64,000 nucleotides of DNA from Halorubrum sp. DM2 (lineage in GTDB: Archaea; Halobacteriota; Halobacteria; Halobacteriales; Haloferacaceae): positions 1,609,650 through 1,673,649 of the forward strand of contig NZ_LR594487.1 of NCBI RefSeq assembly GCF_901686465.1, written 5' to 3'. This document shows positions 30,071 to 41,744 of this stretch, piece after piece (within the stretch, counting starts at the first letter, position 1; each line of letters starts with the position of its first letter). The notes under the pieces were generated by a model, which saw only the letters and a program-made list of their open reading frames with translations, was not told the DNA's origin and ran no database searches. The position numbers and the translations under genes are program-made.

Positions 30071-30331
30071 TCACCGCTCATCCGCGCCGCGCGCCGTCTC
30101 GTATCCGGTCGCCCACGCGAGGGTGCCGACGGCGAGGATCGCTATGGTCTCCCAGTCCGAACCGACGAGGGACTGCGCGACGATGGACATGGCACCTATT
30201 GAGACGCTGACGTACACGCCTTCAGGGACCCCGAAGGGGAGTCGACCGCGCGACTGGAGCGCCGCGGTCACGAACGTCGCACCGAGGAGCGTCAGACCGA
30301 ACAGCGTGAGGGCGACCATCGCTGTGAGCAT
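30071..30331 (-). CDS. Small membrane protein, function unknown
   Basis: The 86-residue product has three likely membrane helices and an acidic C-terminal tail. No family is recognised. A near-palindrome, CGAAAATATTTTTCG (about 30354-30368), supplies a TATA-like element about 28 bases before the ATG, suggesting a leaderless message. It could also influence the divergent rpiA gene, which starts 99 bases away. Confidence 0.65.
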   Translation of the reverse strand: MLTAMVALTLFGLTLLGATFVTAALQSRGRLPFGVPEGVYVSVSIGAMSIVAQSLVGSDWETIAILAVGTLAWATGYETARGADER

Positions 30332-30430
30332 GCGTTTGACTGATCACCCCGTCGAAAATATTTTTCGGAGAATACGTAGCCGGATCAAACTGCCGACGCC
30401 TTTTCAACGACCCCGCCCGCACCTCGCCCC

Positions 30431-31156
30431 ATGAAGACGAGCGGCGGGAGCGACGCGGCGAAGCGACGCGCCGGCGAGTCGGCGGCCGAGGCGGTGACCG
30501 ACTGCGACGTGGTCGGGCTCGGAACCGGGTCGACGGCGGCCCACGCCATCCGGCGGCTCGGCGACCGGTTCGACGCCGGTCTCGACGTACGCGGGGTCCC
30601 CACCTCCTTCGCGAGCCGCGAACTCGCCCTCGACGCCGGAATCCCCTGCCTCGATCTGCCCGAGGCGGTCGGTCCCGACGGACCGGGGATCGACGTCGCG
30701 ATCGACGGTGCCGACCAGGTCGCGGTCGGTCGCGGCGACGACCCGGCCGTCGGTCCGCTGATAAAGGGGGGCGGGGCCGCACACGCCCGGGAGAAACTGG
30801 TCGACGCCGCGGCCGACCGCTTCCTCGTCGTCGCCGACCCCTCGAAGGAGCGGCCGGTCCTCGACGGGTCCGTGCCGGTGGAGGTCCTCCCCGCCGGTCG
30901 GTCCGCGGTCGCCGAGGCGGTGCGGGCGGCCGGGGGCGAGCCGACCCTGCGGCGCGCGGAACGGAAGGACGGTCCGGTCGTCACGGACAACGGGAACCTC
31001 GTGTTCGACGCCTCGTTCGGCGCGATCGACGACCCGGACGCGCTGTCGACGACCCTCTCGACGACGCCGGGTGTCGTCGAACACGGGCTCTTCGTCGGGC
31101 TCGCCGACGAGGTCCACGTCGGGACCGAGTCGAGCGTTCGGGTCGCGAGGCGCTGA
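30431..31156 (+). CDS. rpiA: Ribose-5-phosphate isomerase A
   Basis: RpiA interconverts ribose 5-phosphate and ribulose 5-phosphate. The 241-residue protein has the GLGTGSTAAHAI loop near residue 35, the IDGADQV motif with catalytic Asp residues near 95-100, and the LIKGGGAAHAREKLV segment. The length is typical. It starts at the first ATG after a TTTTCAA-type element and is not obviously part of an operon. Confidence 0.95.
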   Translation: MKTSGGSDAAKRRAGESAAEAVTDCDVVGLGTGSTAAHAIRRLGDRFDAGLDVRGVPTSFASRELALDAGIPCLDLPEAVGPDGPGIDVAIDGADQVAVGRGDDPAVGPLIKGGGAAHAREKLVDAAADRFLVVADPSKERPVLDGSVPVEVLPAGRSAVAEAVRAAGGEPTLRRAERKDGPVVTDNGNLVFDASFGAIDDPDALSTTLSTTPGVVEHGLFVGLADEVHVGTESSVRVARR

Positions 31157-31268
31157 TCGCGTCCGGATCACTAACGGAGCGCTGATCGCCGCTCGACGCC
31201 CTCTCGACCGACGCGTCGCTCGCCGGTCGGCACTCGTCAAAAAATGAAGAACGGAAAGCGCGTCCGTC

Positions 31269-31436
31269 TTAGAGGTCGCGAGGCTGGACCGTCTTCCGGT
31301 CGTTGGCCTCGGCGCGGCGCGCGGCGTCTTCGAGCAGCTCGTCCACTTCGTCGTCCAGCGCGTCGTAGAAGTCCGAAGCGACGTTCTTGTCGTCCAGGGC
31401 TTCCTTGACGGCCGCTTTGACAATAAGGTCTGCCAT
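31269..31436 (-). CDS. 55-residue DUF1931-like (histone-fold-like) protein
   Basis: This short gene reads MADLIVKAAVKEALDD at its start and ends DRKTVQPRDL. The second half, with the pattern LLEDAARRAEANDRKTVQPRD, resembles the last helices of an archaeal histone fold, as noted for DUF1931 proteins. It is only long enough for a partial fold, so it would need to dimerise. A TTATTAA box about 26-32 bases upstream supports a leaderless start at 31436. Function is unknown; DNA binding is inference. Confidence 0.8.
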   Translation of the reverse strand: MADLIVKAAVKEALDDKNVASDFYDALDDEVDELLEDAARRAEANDRKTVQPRDL

Positions 31437-31686
31437 GCGATCGGGCCTACCCGGTGATGGTTAATAAGAGTTCCTGAATTCGACCGCGAGGGACGCCGTG
31501 CCGCCGGTTCGCGGAGGGATGCGAACACAACGGCTTATAAATCTTGTGAGATTCGTGCCCCCGTATCGACGCGAACCCGACCCGAATCCGCCCCAAACCC
31601 GATCCGACCGCCTCGCGTGCGCTTCTCGCGCACGCCCGAAACGCCGAACCGACAGGTTCGACCGGGTCCGTCCCCCACGGTCGGTC

Positions 31687-32475
31687 ATGCGAGAGACGTT
31701 AGCGGCGCTCGAAGCGGGCGAGATCGGCGTCGAGGAGGCGGAGTCGCGGCTCGCGGGCTACGCGACCACGGACGCGGGTCGGTTCGACGCCGCCCGCGAG
31801 CGACGGCGCGGGATCCCGGAGGCGATCCTCGCCGAGGGGAAGACCCCGGCCGAGGTCGCCGCGCTGGCGACGACGGCGCTCGATACCACCGGCCGGGCGC
31901 TGGTGACGCGCGCGGACGAGGCGACCGCGGCGGCCGTCGCGTCGGCGGTCGGTGACGGCGAGGACGTGGCCGACGACGCTGACTCGGGCGCGACGGTCGA
32001 CCGCGACGACCGGACCGGAACCGTCGTCGCGCACGCCGCCGGCTTCGAGCCGCCGTCGCTCGACGCCGCGGTCGCGGTCGTGGCCGCCGGCACCGCGGAC
32101 GCGCCGGTCGCCGGCGAGGCGGCGGTCGTCGCCCGCGAGGTCGGTGCGACGGTCGACCGGGTCGACGACGTCGGCGTCGCCAACCTCGACCGAATCTTAG
32201 ATCAGGCCGACCGGATCCGCGAGGCCGACGTCGTCGTCGTCGCGGCGGGCCGCGAGGGCGCGCTCCCGACGGTCGTCGCCGGACTCGTCGACGCGCCCGT
32301 GATCGCCGTCCCCGTCTCGACCGGCTACGGCGTCGGCGGTGAGGGAGTCGCGGCGCTGGAGGGCGCACTTCAGTCGTGTTCCGTGCTCACGACCGTCAAC
32401 GTCGACGCCGGGTTTGTCGCCGGCGCACAGGCCGGCCTGATTGCCCGCGCCGTCGACGCGGCGCGCGGCGAGTAG
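31687..32475 (+). CDS. larB: LarB-like nickel-pincer cofactor protein (AIR carboxylase family)
   Basis: The 262-residue protein matches LarB, which carboxylates and hydrolyses nicotinic acid adenine dinucleotide in making the nickel-pincer cofactor of lactate racemase. The C-terminal PurE-like core shows VVVAAGREGALPTVVAGL, VIAVPVSTGYGVGGEGVAAL and VNVDAGFVAGAQAG. A hydrophilic Asp-rich insert lies near residues 95-118. No larC or larE is in the window. The ATG at 31687 matches the usual MRETLAAL start. A TTATAAAT box at 31535 would leave an untranslated leader of about 120 bases. Confidence 0.87.
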   Translation: MRETLAALEAGEIGVEEAESRLAGYATTDAGRFDAARERRRGIPEAILAEGKTPAEVAALATTALDTTGRALVTRADEATAAAVASAVGDGEDVADDADSGATVDRDDRTGTVVAHAAGFEPPSLDAAVAVVAAGTADAPVAGEAAVVAREVGATVDRVDDVGVANLDRILDQADRIREADVVVVAAGREGALPTVVAGLVDAPVIAVPVSTGYGVGGEGVAALEGALQSCSVLTTVNVDAGFVAGAQAGLIARAVDAARGE

Positions 32476-32577
32476 CCGGCGCGCCGTCTCCGAGCGAACA
32501 CCGGCAGCCGACGGGGTCGAAAAAGGGTATTTGTTCGTCGAGCCCGTATGGTAGTTGCCGACGTACGTCGGCATCAC

Positions 32578-32730
32578 ATGCCACGCTGTGACCACTGCGG
32601 GTCGCACGTCTCGGACCGCTTCGCTCGCGTCTTCGCGGACGAGCACGGCGACCTGAACGCGTGCCCGAAGTGCTCCGCCAACGCGGGGATCGCAGAGGTT
32701 TCCCGCGAGCGGACTCGAACCGGGGACTGA
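32578..32730 (+). CDS. 50-residue zinc-finger protein
   Basis: A small protein starting [13 protein letters not shown] has two CxxC knuckles (CDHC and CPKC) about 22 residues apart, the pattern of a zinc ribbon. The start at 32578 follows the knuckle spacing; an upstream in-frame ATG at 32548 would add ten residues of poor quality. Such tiny zinc proteins are common in haloarchaea, and their roles are mostly unknown. It lies between larB and a GIY-YIG gene. Confidence 0.75.
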   Translation: MPRCDHCGSHVSDRFARVFADEHGDLNACPKCSANAGIAEVSRERTRTGD

Positions 32731-32839
32731 CCGGCGAAACGCCGATCGGAGACCGAGCGCACGGAGAGCGGCAGCGCCGTCTCTCCGACGGTTCGGACGC
32801 ATCCGCACGCATAACCTGTTCGCGCTCCCACGGTCGTCC

Positions 32840-33130
32840 GTGGCCGACCACCACGTGTACGTGATCGAGTGTGCGGACGGCACCCTCTACACCGGCTACA
32901 CGACCGACGTGGAGCGTCGAGTCGCCGAGCACGACGCCGGGGAGGGCGCGAAGTACACCCGCGGCCGGACCCCCGTCACCCTGCGACACGTCGAGTCGTT
33001 CGACTCGAAGTCGGCGGCGATGTCGCGGGAGTACGCGGTCAAGTCGCTGTCGCGAGCCGAGAAGGAGCGGCTGATCGACGGTGAGGGCCGAGGGGACGGC
33101 GAGAGCAGGGACGGAAGCGAGAGAGACTGA
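32840..33130 (+). CDS. GIY-YIG nuclease-family protein (UPF0213 type)
   Basis: The 96-residue protein is a single GIY-YIG domain. The paired motif appears as [18 protein letters not shown], followed by Arg in [11 protein letters not shown] and the [16 protein letters not shown] helix. Small proteins of this type resemble the SLX1/UPF0213 group and are presumed structure-specific or repair nucleases. The start is GTG at 32840. The last 16 residues are a charged tail. Activity is inferred from the fold. Confidence 0.88.
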   Translation: MADHHVYVIECADGTLYTGYTTDVERRVAEHDAGEGAKYTRGRTPVTLRHVESFDSKSAAMSREYAVKSLSRAEKERLIDGEGRGDGESRDGSERD

Positions 33131-33145
33131 CCGTCCCGCTCCGCC

Positions 33146-34036
33146 TCACTCCACGAGCCGCTCGATCTCGGTGACGAGGATGCCGGTCGCGCCGACGGAC
33201 CGCAGTTCGGAGATGGTCTCGAACACGTCGCGCTCGTCGACGACCGCGTGGACCGCGACCATCCCGTTGCCGTTCTCGTCCGCCTCGACGTCCATCACGG
33301 TCGGGCCGCCGAGCCCCGGGATCACGTCCTTCACCTCGTCGAGCCGCGCCGTCGGCGCGTTCATCATCAGGTAGCGCCGGCCGTCGGCGGCGAGGACGGA
33401 CTCGAAGGCGGTCACCACCTGCTCGACCTTCGGGTCGTCGACCACGTCGGGTCGGGCGAACAGCCGCACCGAGGAGTCGAGGACGTCGTCGATCACCGCC
33501 AGCCGGTTCACCTTCAGCGTCGTCCCCGTTGAGGTGATGTCGACGATGGCGTCGGCCATGTCGACGTGCGGGGTCAGCTCCGTCGCGCCCGTCACGGTGA
33601 CAACGTCGGCGTCGACGCCCACGCGGTCGAGGTACTCGCGCGTGACGTTCGGAAACTCGGTCGCGATTGTTCGGCCCGCCAAGTCCTCGACCGCTGCGAT
33701 GTCCCCGTCCTCCGGCGCTGCGAGGACGAGCCGGCAGGAGCCGTAGCCCAGATCGAGCAGGTCGACGAGGTCGCCGTCTCCCGCCGCGCTCGCGTCGTCG
33801 ACGACGCCGCCCGACTCGGCCGCCTGATCGAGGCCGGTGACGCCGAGGTCGGCCGCGCCGTCGCGGACGTACTCGGGGATGTCGGCCGCCCGCGCGAACA
33901 GCACCGTCACGTCCTCGTCGACGGTGTCGGCGTACAGCTGTCGGTCGGCGGTCTCCTCGACGTGGAGTCCCGCGCGCTCTAACAGCGAGAGCGTCGGCTC
34001 GTGTAGGCGGCCCTTGTTGGGGACGGCGATGCGCAT
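33146..34036 (-). CDS. hisG: ATP phosphoribosyltransferase, long form
   Basis: HisG catalyses the first step of histidine synthesis. The 296-residue length indicates the long form: a catalytic periplasmic-binding-protein-like part ([11 protein letters not shown] at the start, the [12 protein letters not shown] and [13 protein letters not shown] segments) and a C-terminal regulatory domain (about 215-296) that binds histidine. No other his genes lie in this window. ATG 34036 is the natural start. Confidence 0.95.
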   Translation of the reverse strand: MRIAVPNKGRLHEPTLSLLERAGLHVEETADRQLYADTVDEDVTVLFARAADIPEYVRDGAADLGVTGLDQAAESGGVVDDASAAGDGDLVDLLDLGYGSCRLVLAAPEDGDIAAVEDLAGRTIATEFPNVTREYLDRVGVDADVVTVTGATELTPHVDMADAIVDITSTGTTLKVNRLAVIDDVLDSSVRLFARPDVVDDPKVEQVVTAFESVLAADGRRYLMMNAPTARLDEVKDVIPGLGGPTVMDVEADENGNGMVAVHAVVDERDVFETISELRSVGATGILVTEIERLVE

Positions 34037-34096
34037 ACGGAACGCGTCGCGCGGACAGGGGGAAACGTTTTCGTCCTCGCTGCTCCGTCCGTACGC

Positions 34097-34459
34097 ATGG
34101 ACGACGGAACGGGAGCAGCCCTCCTCTCGCTCGCTATCGCCGTCCCGATCGTCGGTGCCCTCCTCATGTCCGGCACCGTCTTCGGCGCGGTCCTCACCGG
34201 ACTCATCGTCGGTACTATCGCGGTGTCGTTCGTCCTCGCCGATCGGATCGACGACGAGGAAGACGAGACCGTGACCGACGACGAACCAGGCCCGTTGGAG
34301 TCGCTTCGAGACCGCTACGCGCGCGGCGAACTGACGGAAGACGAGTTCGAGCGGCGAGTCGAGCGACTCCTCGAAACAGAGGACAGATCGACCGCCCGGG
34401 ACCTCCTTCTGGACGAGAGAGACGGTGCGGCCGAAACGGAACCAGTCCGCGAGCGCTGA
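34097..34459 (+). CDS. Membrane protein with C-terminal SHOCT-like domain
   Basis: The 120-residue protein begins with two membrane helices (about 8-48), then an acidic hinge. It ends with a short amphipathic domain containing [19 protein letters not shown], the SHOCT pattern (short C-terminal domain) common in haloarchaeal membrane proteins. SHOCT modules are thought to mediate oligomerisation. Function is unknown. It is divergent from hisG by 60 bases. Confidence 0.75.
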   Translation: MDDGTGAALLSLAIAVPIVGALLMSGTVFGAVLTGLIVGTIAVSFVLADRIDDEEDETVTDDEPGPLESLRDRYARGELTEDEFERRVERLLETEDRSTARDLLLDERDGAAETEPVRER

Positions 34460-34477
34460 CGCGGGGGACCCGCCGAC

Positions 34478-34852
34478 TCACATCCCCCGTCTCACCAGCC
34501 AGTACGCGAGGGGGAGACAGCCGGCGAACGCGATTGGCCAGACGGTCAACTGCGAGGCCGGATCGGGCGGCGAAACGAGGCTCCCGACGGCCAGTCCGCC
34601 GATTCCCGCGACGACGACCGTGGCGGTGGCTCTTTCCACCCGCCCTGGCGGCCACTCGCGGGGGCGTCCGCGACGCCACCACAGAAGGTAGTAAAACAGT
34701 ATGATCCCCGAAAGCGGCGCAAGAACGCCCCAAAAGGCCGGATGGGCGCTTCTGCGAGCACGAGCGTCGAAGTTCACCCAGAGCCCGATCGCGGCCCAGA
34801 CGAACAGCACGAGGGCCGCGCCGAACGCGACGGCGGGCGTGAGGAGGGACAC
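34478..34852 (-). CDS. Membrane protein, function unknown
   Basis: About 124 residues from GTG 34852 contain four hydrophobic segments and a conserved-looking Trp-rich loop ([19 protein letters not shown]). The open frame extends upstream to 34990 but that part is Arg-rich and not membrane-like, so I use the GTG. The gene is divergent from uvrB. No known family is recognised. Confidence 0.6.
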   Translation of the reverse strand: MSLLTPAVAFGAALVLFVWAAIGLWVNFDARARRSAHPAFWGVLAPLSGIILFYYLLWWRRGRPREWPPGRVERATATVVVAGIGGLAVGSLVSPPDPASQLTVWPIAFAGCLPLAYWLVRRGM

Positions 34853-35001
34853 GGTCTGCGTTCCACCGGATCGGTTGTCAGTCTTCCCCCCGCGAGGCGG
34901 ATCGGTTCGGAGCGAGATCCGTTCCGCTGACTCCCGGTCGACCCGAAGACACACGCTCGCGCCGCGCCGCTCAAGTGTCTCGACCGCCAACGACGCGTAT
35001 C

Positions 35002-37037
<2,036 letters not shown>

Positions 37038-37056
<19 letters not shown>

Positions 37057-37092
37057 CGCCCCCGAACCGGCGATAGACGAGTAGCGCCCCGA
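37038..37092 (+). repeat. 28-base tandem duplication across the uvrB stop codon
   Basis: The motif ACCGGCGATAGACGAGTAG, followed by GCGCCCC, occurs twice in a row with a period of 28 bases. The first copy encodes the last residues of UvrB and its TAG stop. The second lies wholly downstream. It looks like a simple replication slip. Confidence 0.8.
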
Positions 37093-37152
37093 TTCTCACT
37101 CCGCGTCACCGTGACGACGGGATTTTTACCCCGGTGCGTCGCAGTCGGGCAC

Positions 37153-37683
37153 GTGTACCGCCGCGCAGTGGTCTCCGGCGCGCTCGCGCTCGCCACCGCC
37201 GGGTGCGTCGACCGCCTCCACGACGTCGCCGCCTCCACCCCCCGCGACCTCGGCGTGCGGAGCCGGTACGTCGACGGCAACCCGGTGGTCGACAGCCAAA
37301 GCGTCCTCGCGCGGCCCGAAGAACTGCTGACGCACGCGGCCTCCTTCCGGTCCGCAGCGCCGGCTCGGGGCGCTCTCAAGCCCGACGCGACCGAGTCCCG
37401 CGAGTTCGTCGACCAGACCGACTTCGTCGACGACGGCGGCGACGCGATCCTCGTGATCGCCCAGCGACTCACGGTCCCGGAGGTCCGGCTCCGCCTCGGC
37501 GCGATCAGCCGCACGGGCGACCACTCCCTCCGGATCGCGATCGACCAAGGGGGTGTCCGCGGCGAGGTCGAGACCGACGAGCCGGTCGTCAAGACGCTGC
37601 TGTTGCGGCTCACCGACGAGCGCGGGCCGCCCGAGCGGGTGATCGTCACCATCGGCGGCGAGCGCGCTGGCGTGACGATCTGA
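37153..37683 (+). CDS. Predicted Tat lipoprotein, function unknown
   Basis: From GTG 37153 the product has 176 residues. It starts with a twin-Arg (MYRRAVVSG) and a lipobox ending ATAGC near residue 15, so it is probably exported folded by Tat and anchored by a lipid on that Cys. The mature part has beta-rich character with no recognised domain. Upstream in-frame codons would disrupt the signal peptide. It follows uvrB by 96 bases. Confidence 0.75.
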   Translation: MYRRAVVSGALALATAGCVDRLHDVAASTPRDLGVRSRYVDGNPVVDSQSVLARPEELLTHAASFRSAAPARGALKPDATESREFVDQTDFVDDGGDAILVIAQRLTVPEVRLRLGAISRTGDHSLRIAIDQGGVRGEVETDEPVVKTLLLRLTDERGPPERVIVTIGGERAGVTI

Positions 37684-37760
37684 GTGTCGGCGGCTTCGAG
37701 ACTGTCCGACCGCGACTCGCTCCCGCGACCGTTTTGTGGCCGCGCCGCATCCGACCGTCC

Positions 37761-38354
37761 ATGTCACTCCGCAGTCGACTCCTCGGATCGGCCCTCCTCG
37801 TCGTCGGTGTCGCCGCGTTCGCGGCCGCCGTCTCCTTCGCGCCGACCGTTCCCCCCGAACCGGCGGCCGACGCCGTGTCGGGCGTCATCGCCACTACCCC
37901 GTTCGCCTTCGTCGTCGCGCCGGCCCTCTTCGCCGTCGCGGCGGTGCTTCTGGTCGGCGGGACCGCCGCGCTCGCGGGTGCCGATCTCTCGGCCCGCGCG
38001 ACGCTCCTCGCGCCCGCCCTCGGCGGTGCCGCGGCGTTCGCGGCCGCCGTCGGCGCGCTTGACGCGCCCGCGACGATACTCCCGGCGCTCGCCGAGTCGG
38101 ACGTGCTCGCGGCCGCCGTCGCCGGTCCGCCCGGCACGATCGCGACCGGCGCGGTCGTCGGCTGTGCCGTGGCACCGGTGGTCCGCGCGACGACCACCGA
38201 GGACACGCCCGCGCTCCTCGCGGGATCGGTCCTGCTCCTCGCCGCGCTGGCGGCGGGGGCGTCCGACCCCCCGTCGCTGGTCACCGGCGGCGTCGGCGGC
38301 GCGGTCGCCGTCGGCCTCCTCTGGGCGGTCGACCCCGACCGCTGGCGGCCCTGA
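37761..38354 (+). CDS. Six-helix membrane protein, function unknown
   Basis: The 197-residue product from ATG 37761 is dominated by Ala/Val/Leu-rich membrane segments, about six, and has a short C-terminal tail ending DPDRWRP. No catalytic motif is visible. The frame is open further upstream through the lipoprotein gene, but only as a shadow. It may form a unit with the lipoprotein gene 77 bases before it. Confidence 0.7.
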   Translation: MSLRSRLLGSALLVVGVAAFAAAVSFAPTVPPEPAADAVSGVIATTPFAFVVAPALFAVAAVLLVGGTAALAGADLSARATLLAPALGGAAAFAAAVGALDAPATILPALAESDVLAAAVAGPPGTIATGAVVGCAVAPVVRATTTEDTPALLAGSVLLLAALAAGASDPPSLVTGGVGGAVAVGLLWAVDPDRWRP

Positions 38355-38838
38355 GCCGAGGCCGCCCTCGCTCGCCTCCCGGGTCGCCGCCTCCTGCCGA
38401 GCGAGGTCGACGTTGTCCGAGTCTCACGTCTCGTCGGTCTCTCGCTTACGCCCGGCTCCGAATTCGTACTTCTCGCCGAACTGCTCGGCGGAGCCCTCGC
38501 AACGGGACTAGCGTGGAGCTTGACGCCGCCAGTTGGGCACTGTAGCGACCGACCGTAACCGGAAATCACCGCTCAGCCCCCGTCTCGGAACCGCCCGTTC
38601 GTGGATCGGAGGAGTGACTCCGATCTCCTGTTGTGAAAGTGTACTTGTTATACTACAATCTTGTTGGTAATACTTATACCAGTAGAGTCTGTGTGGTCAG
38701 ATACGGTTCACGCGGCTAAACTCACGTACGCTGTAAGACCGTCTCTCGAGCAACACGACTGCGGTCAGACTCACCGGACTGACGTAGACAGTGGCAGCGA
38801 CAATCCAACGCAATTGGTCACGTTTGAGACGGCCAACG
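38355..38838. other. Intergenic region with AT-rich promoter of nrdBA
   Basis: No gene is supported. From about 38632 to 38690 the sequence becomes AT-rich, with a TTATACT word and then TACTTATACC (about 38669-38680), a likely TATA box. Transcription from it would give a leader of roughly 130 bases before nrdB, unlike the leaderless genes nearby. The words ATACTACAA and TTGGTAATACT form an imperfect inverted repeat that could be an operator. Confidence 0.45.
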
Positions 38839-39867
38839 ATGAGTGAAAGCGAAAACACAGACACGAACGCGAGTACGGGTACAGATATCGAGACGGACAT
38901 CTTCTCGGAGAGGAAACAGCTGAAGCCCTACGAGTACAGCGAGTTTCTCGACTACGTTGAGGCGATCCGGAACAGCTACTGGGTACACACGGAGTTTAAT
39001 TTCGACGGAGATGTCCAAGACTTCAAGGTCAACACGACTCCTGCTGAACAGACCGTTATTAAGCGGACGATGTTGGCTATCGCCCAGATCGAGGTACAGG
39101 TGAAGACGTTCTGGTCGGACATCTACGAGGAGATGCCAAAAGCCGAGGTCGGGAATGTGGGTATGACCTTCGCGGAAAGCGAGGTACGGCACATGGACGC
39201 CTACAGTCATCTCCTCGACGTTTTAGGAATCACGGACGATTTCGAACAGGTGACTGCGGAGCCGGCGATCGAAGAACGGATCGAGTATCTCGATGAGTAT
39301 CTGGAGAAGAGCGAGAGTGACGACGAACGGGAGTACGTGATGAGCATCCTGCTTTTCAGTACGTTCGTCGAACACGTATCGCTGTTCAGCCAGTTCCTCA
39401 TAATGACGAGCTTCGACAAGCACGAAAAGAAGTTCAAGGGAATAGCGAACGCCGTCGAAGCAACCAGCAAAGAGGAGCAGATCCACGGTCTGTTCGGGAT
39501 CGAACTGGTGGAGACGATCAGGGAGGAGAACCCGGACCTCTTCGATGACGATTTCGAGGACGACGTCCAAGAAGCCTGTCAGCAGGCCTACGAGGCAGAG
39601 ACGGAGATCCTAGATTGGATATTCGATGACGGCGAGCTGGAGTTTCTTCCCAGGGCGCACGTCGACGCGTTTCTGCGAGACCGGTTCAATCAGAGTCTGG
39701 AAAACGTCGGCGTGGAACCGATATTCGAGACGGACGACGACCTGCTCGAGGAGACGCGCTGGTTCGATGAGGACATTATGATGACGAAAGATAACGACTT
39801 CTTCAGCAAGCGGTCGACCACGTACAACAAACACACGCAGAGCGTCACCGCCGAGGACATGTTCTAA
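38839..39867 (+). CDS. nrdB: Class I ribonucleotide reductase small subunit
   Basis: The 342-residue protein is a di-iron radical subunit. Metal ligands can be placed in QIEVQVK, ESEVRHMDAYSH, FVEHVSLF and KEEQIHGLF. The Tyr in MDAYSHLL aligns with the radical Tyr122 of the E. coli enzyme. It precedes nrdA by 2 bases, so the pair is one operon. Codon use is less GC-rich than in the flanking genes, suggesting acquisition, perhaps from a virus or plasmid. ATG 38839 gives a normal N-terminus; a GTG 16 codons upstream is possible. Confidence 0.93.
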   Translation: MSESENTDTNASTGTDIETDIFSERKQLKPYEYSEFLDYVEAIRNSYWVHTEFNFDGDVQDFKVNTTPAEQTVIKRTMLAIAQIEVQVKTFWSDIYEEMPKAEVGNVGMTFAESEVRHMDAYSHLLDVLGITDDFEQVTAEPAIEERIEYLDEYLEKSESDDEREYVMSILLFSTFVEHVSLFSQFLIMTSFDKHEKKFKGIANAVEATSKEEQIHGLFGIELVETIREENPDLFDDDFEDDVQEACQQAYEAETEILDWIFDDGELEFLPRAHVDAFLRDRFNQSLENVGVEPIFETDDDLLEETRWFDEDIMMTKDNDFFSKRSTTYNKHTQSVTAEDMF

Positions 39868-39869
39868 CA

Positions 39870-41558
39870 ATGGCACAAACAGAACTCGACAGCGTCGCGG
39901 AACAGCATACCGAACCGTTCTACTGGCTGAACGAGGACAGCAGGGAGTTTCTCAGAGAGGGATACCTACTCGAGGGCGTCGAGGCGGAAGAGAGAGTCAG
40001 ACAGATAGCGGAGCGCGCCGAAGAAATTCTGGGTGAGGAGGGGTTCGCGGACAAGTTCTACGAGTACATGAGCCGCGGCTTCTACAGTCTCGCGAGCCCG
40101 GTGTGGTCCAACTTCGGACTGGACAGAGGTCTTCCTATCAGCTGCTTCGGCAGCTACATGGAGGATAGCATCGAGAGCATTCTCCACACCCAAGCCGAGG
40201 TGGGTGAGATGACAAAGCAGGGCGGGGGCACGAGCGGCTACTTCGGCGAGCTGCGGCCGCGGGGAAGTCCGATAACGAACAACGGCAAGAGCAACGGAAG
40301 TTACAGTTTCACAGAGCTGTTCGATACGATCATCAACGTCATCAGCCAGGGCGAAACCCGCCGAGGGCAGTTCGCCGGCTACATCGATGTCGAACACGAC
40401 GACTTGGAAGAGTGGCTTAATATCAAAACCGAAGGAGATCCGGTACAGGACATCTACTACGGCGTCATCATCGGTGACGACTGGTTTCAGGCGATGATCG
40501 ACGGCGACGAAGAGAAGCGAGAGACGTGGGCGGATATCATCGAGACCCGGATCAATATCGGCGTCCCGTATATCATCTTCCGGGGGAACATGAACGAGGG
40601 GAAGCCACAGGTCTACAAGGACAAGGGGTACCAGATAAACGCGTCCAACCTGTGTACCGAGATAGCGCTCCCGGCCACGGCGGACGAGAGCTTCGTCTGC
40701 TGTCTCTCGAGCATGAACGCTCTCCACTACGACGAATGGAAGGATACCGACGCAGTGGAGACACTGACGCGGTTCCTGGACGCAGTGATGGAGGAGTTCA
40801 TCGAGCGCACGGAGGGCGTACAGTTCATGGAGCGGGCCGTGCGGTTCGCGAAGAGACACAGAGCGATAGGGATCGGCGTCCTCGGGTGGCACAGCTATCT
40901 CCAGAGCAACATGATCCCCTTCGACAGCATGGAGGCGATGGAGAAGAACGGGGAGATATTCCGGACCATCAAAGAGCGGAGCTACGAGGCGAGCGAAGCG
41001 CTCGCCGATGAGTTCGGGGAGCCGGAGGTTCTCGAGGGCTACGGGAGGCGAAACACGACGACGATGAGCGTGGCTCCGACGAAATCGAGCAGCGTCATTC
41101 TGGGTCAGGTGAGTCCGAGCATCGAGCCGCTGAAATCGAACTACTTCGTGCGAGACGGTGCGAAGCTAAAGTCGACGCAAAAGAACAGATTCCTTCAGGC
41201 GATACTGGCCGAGCGGGGCAAAGACACCCGCGAAGTCTGGGACAGCATCGCAAATAAAGACGGGAGCGTTCAACATCTCGAGTGTCTGACGGACGAAGAG
41301 AAAGACGTGTTCAAGACCTTCGCAGAGATACCGCAGATGGCGATCATAAACCAAGCGGCACAGAGACAGAAGTACATAGACCAATCACAGAGCGTGAACG
41401 TCTCGATCGACCCGAGTGAAGTGAGCGTCAAAGAGATCAATCAGCTCTACATAGAAGCTTGGAAGAAAGGCGTCAAGAGCCTCTACTATCAGAACAGCGT
41501 GAACGCTGCACAGAAATTCAGTCGAGATATCCTCGAGTGTCGGGCCTGTGAGAGCTGA
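39870..41558 (+). CDS. nrdA: Class I ribonucleotide reductase large subunit
   Basis: The 562-residue protein holds the catalytic barrel that reduces ribonucleotides. Active-site Cys residues appear in LPISCFGS, NLCTEIALP and FVCCLSSMN, and the Tyr pair for radical transfer in SLYYQNS. The C-terminus ends ECRACES, a CxxC tail that takes electrons from thioredoxin or glutaredoxin. It is short for NrdA and lacks the N-terminal ATP-cone, so dATP inhibition of overall activity is probably absent. Codon use resembles nrdB and differs from the host genes nearby. Confidence 0.93.
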   Translation: MAQTELDSVAEQHTEPFYWLNEDSREFLREGYLLEGVEAEERVRQIAERAEEILGEEGFADKFYEYMSRGFYSLASPVWSNFGLDRGLPISCFGSYMEDSIESILHTQAEVGEMTKQGGGTSGYFGELRPRGSPITNNGKSNGSYSFTELFDTIINVISQGETRRGQFAGYIDVEHDDLEEWLNIKTEGDPVQDIYYGVIIGDDWFQAMIDGDEEKRETWADIIETRINIGVPYIIFRGNMNEGKPQVYKDKGYQINASNLCTEIALPATADESFVCCLSSMNALHYDEWKDTDAVETLTRFLDAVMEEFIERTEGVQFMERAVRFAKRHRAIGIGVLGWHSYLQSNMIPFDSMEAMEKNGEIFRTIKERSYEASEALADEFGEPEVLEGYGRRNTTTMSVAPTKSSSVILGQVSPSIEPLKSNYFVRDGAKLKSTQKNRFLQAILAERGKDTREVWDSIANKDGSVQHLECLTDEEKDVFKTFAEIPQMAIINQAAQRQKYIDQSQSVNVSIDPSEVSVKEINQLYIEAWKKGVKSLYYQNSVNAAQKFSRDILECRACES

Positions 41559-41744
41559 TCGCTACCCCTAGTCGGCTCGCCTGCCGTCCCGGTCTCCGTC
41601 TTCGACTCCAGATCGGCGTCCCGATCCGCCTCACGGTCGACGCCTTCGGATCCGGGAACGTCGGCGAACCGAGCGGCATCGGCGGCGCGGTCGCGGTGGC
41701 GGCAATCTTCTCTGTCGACAACTCGTGGCAGCCGTGAGCCGGGC

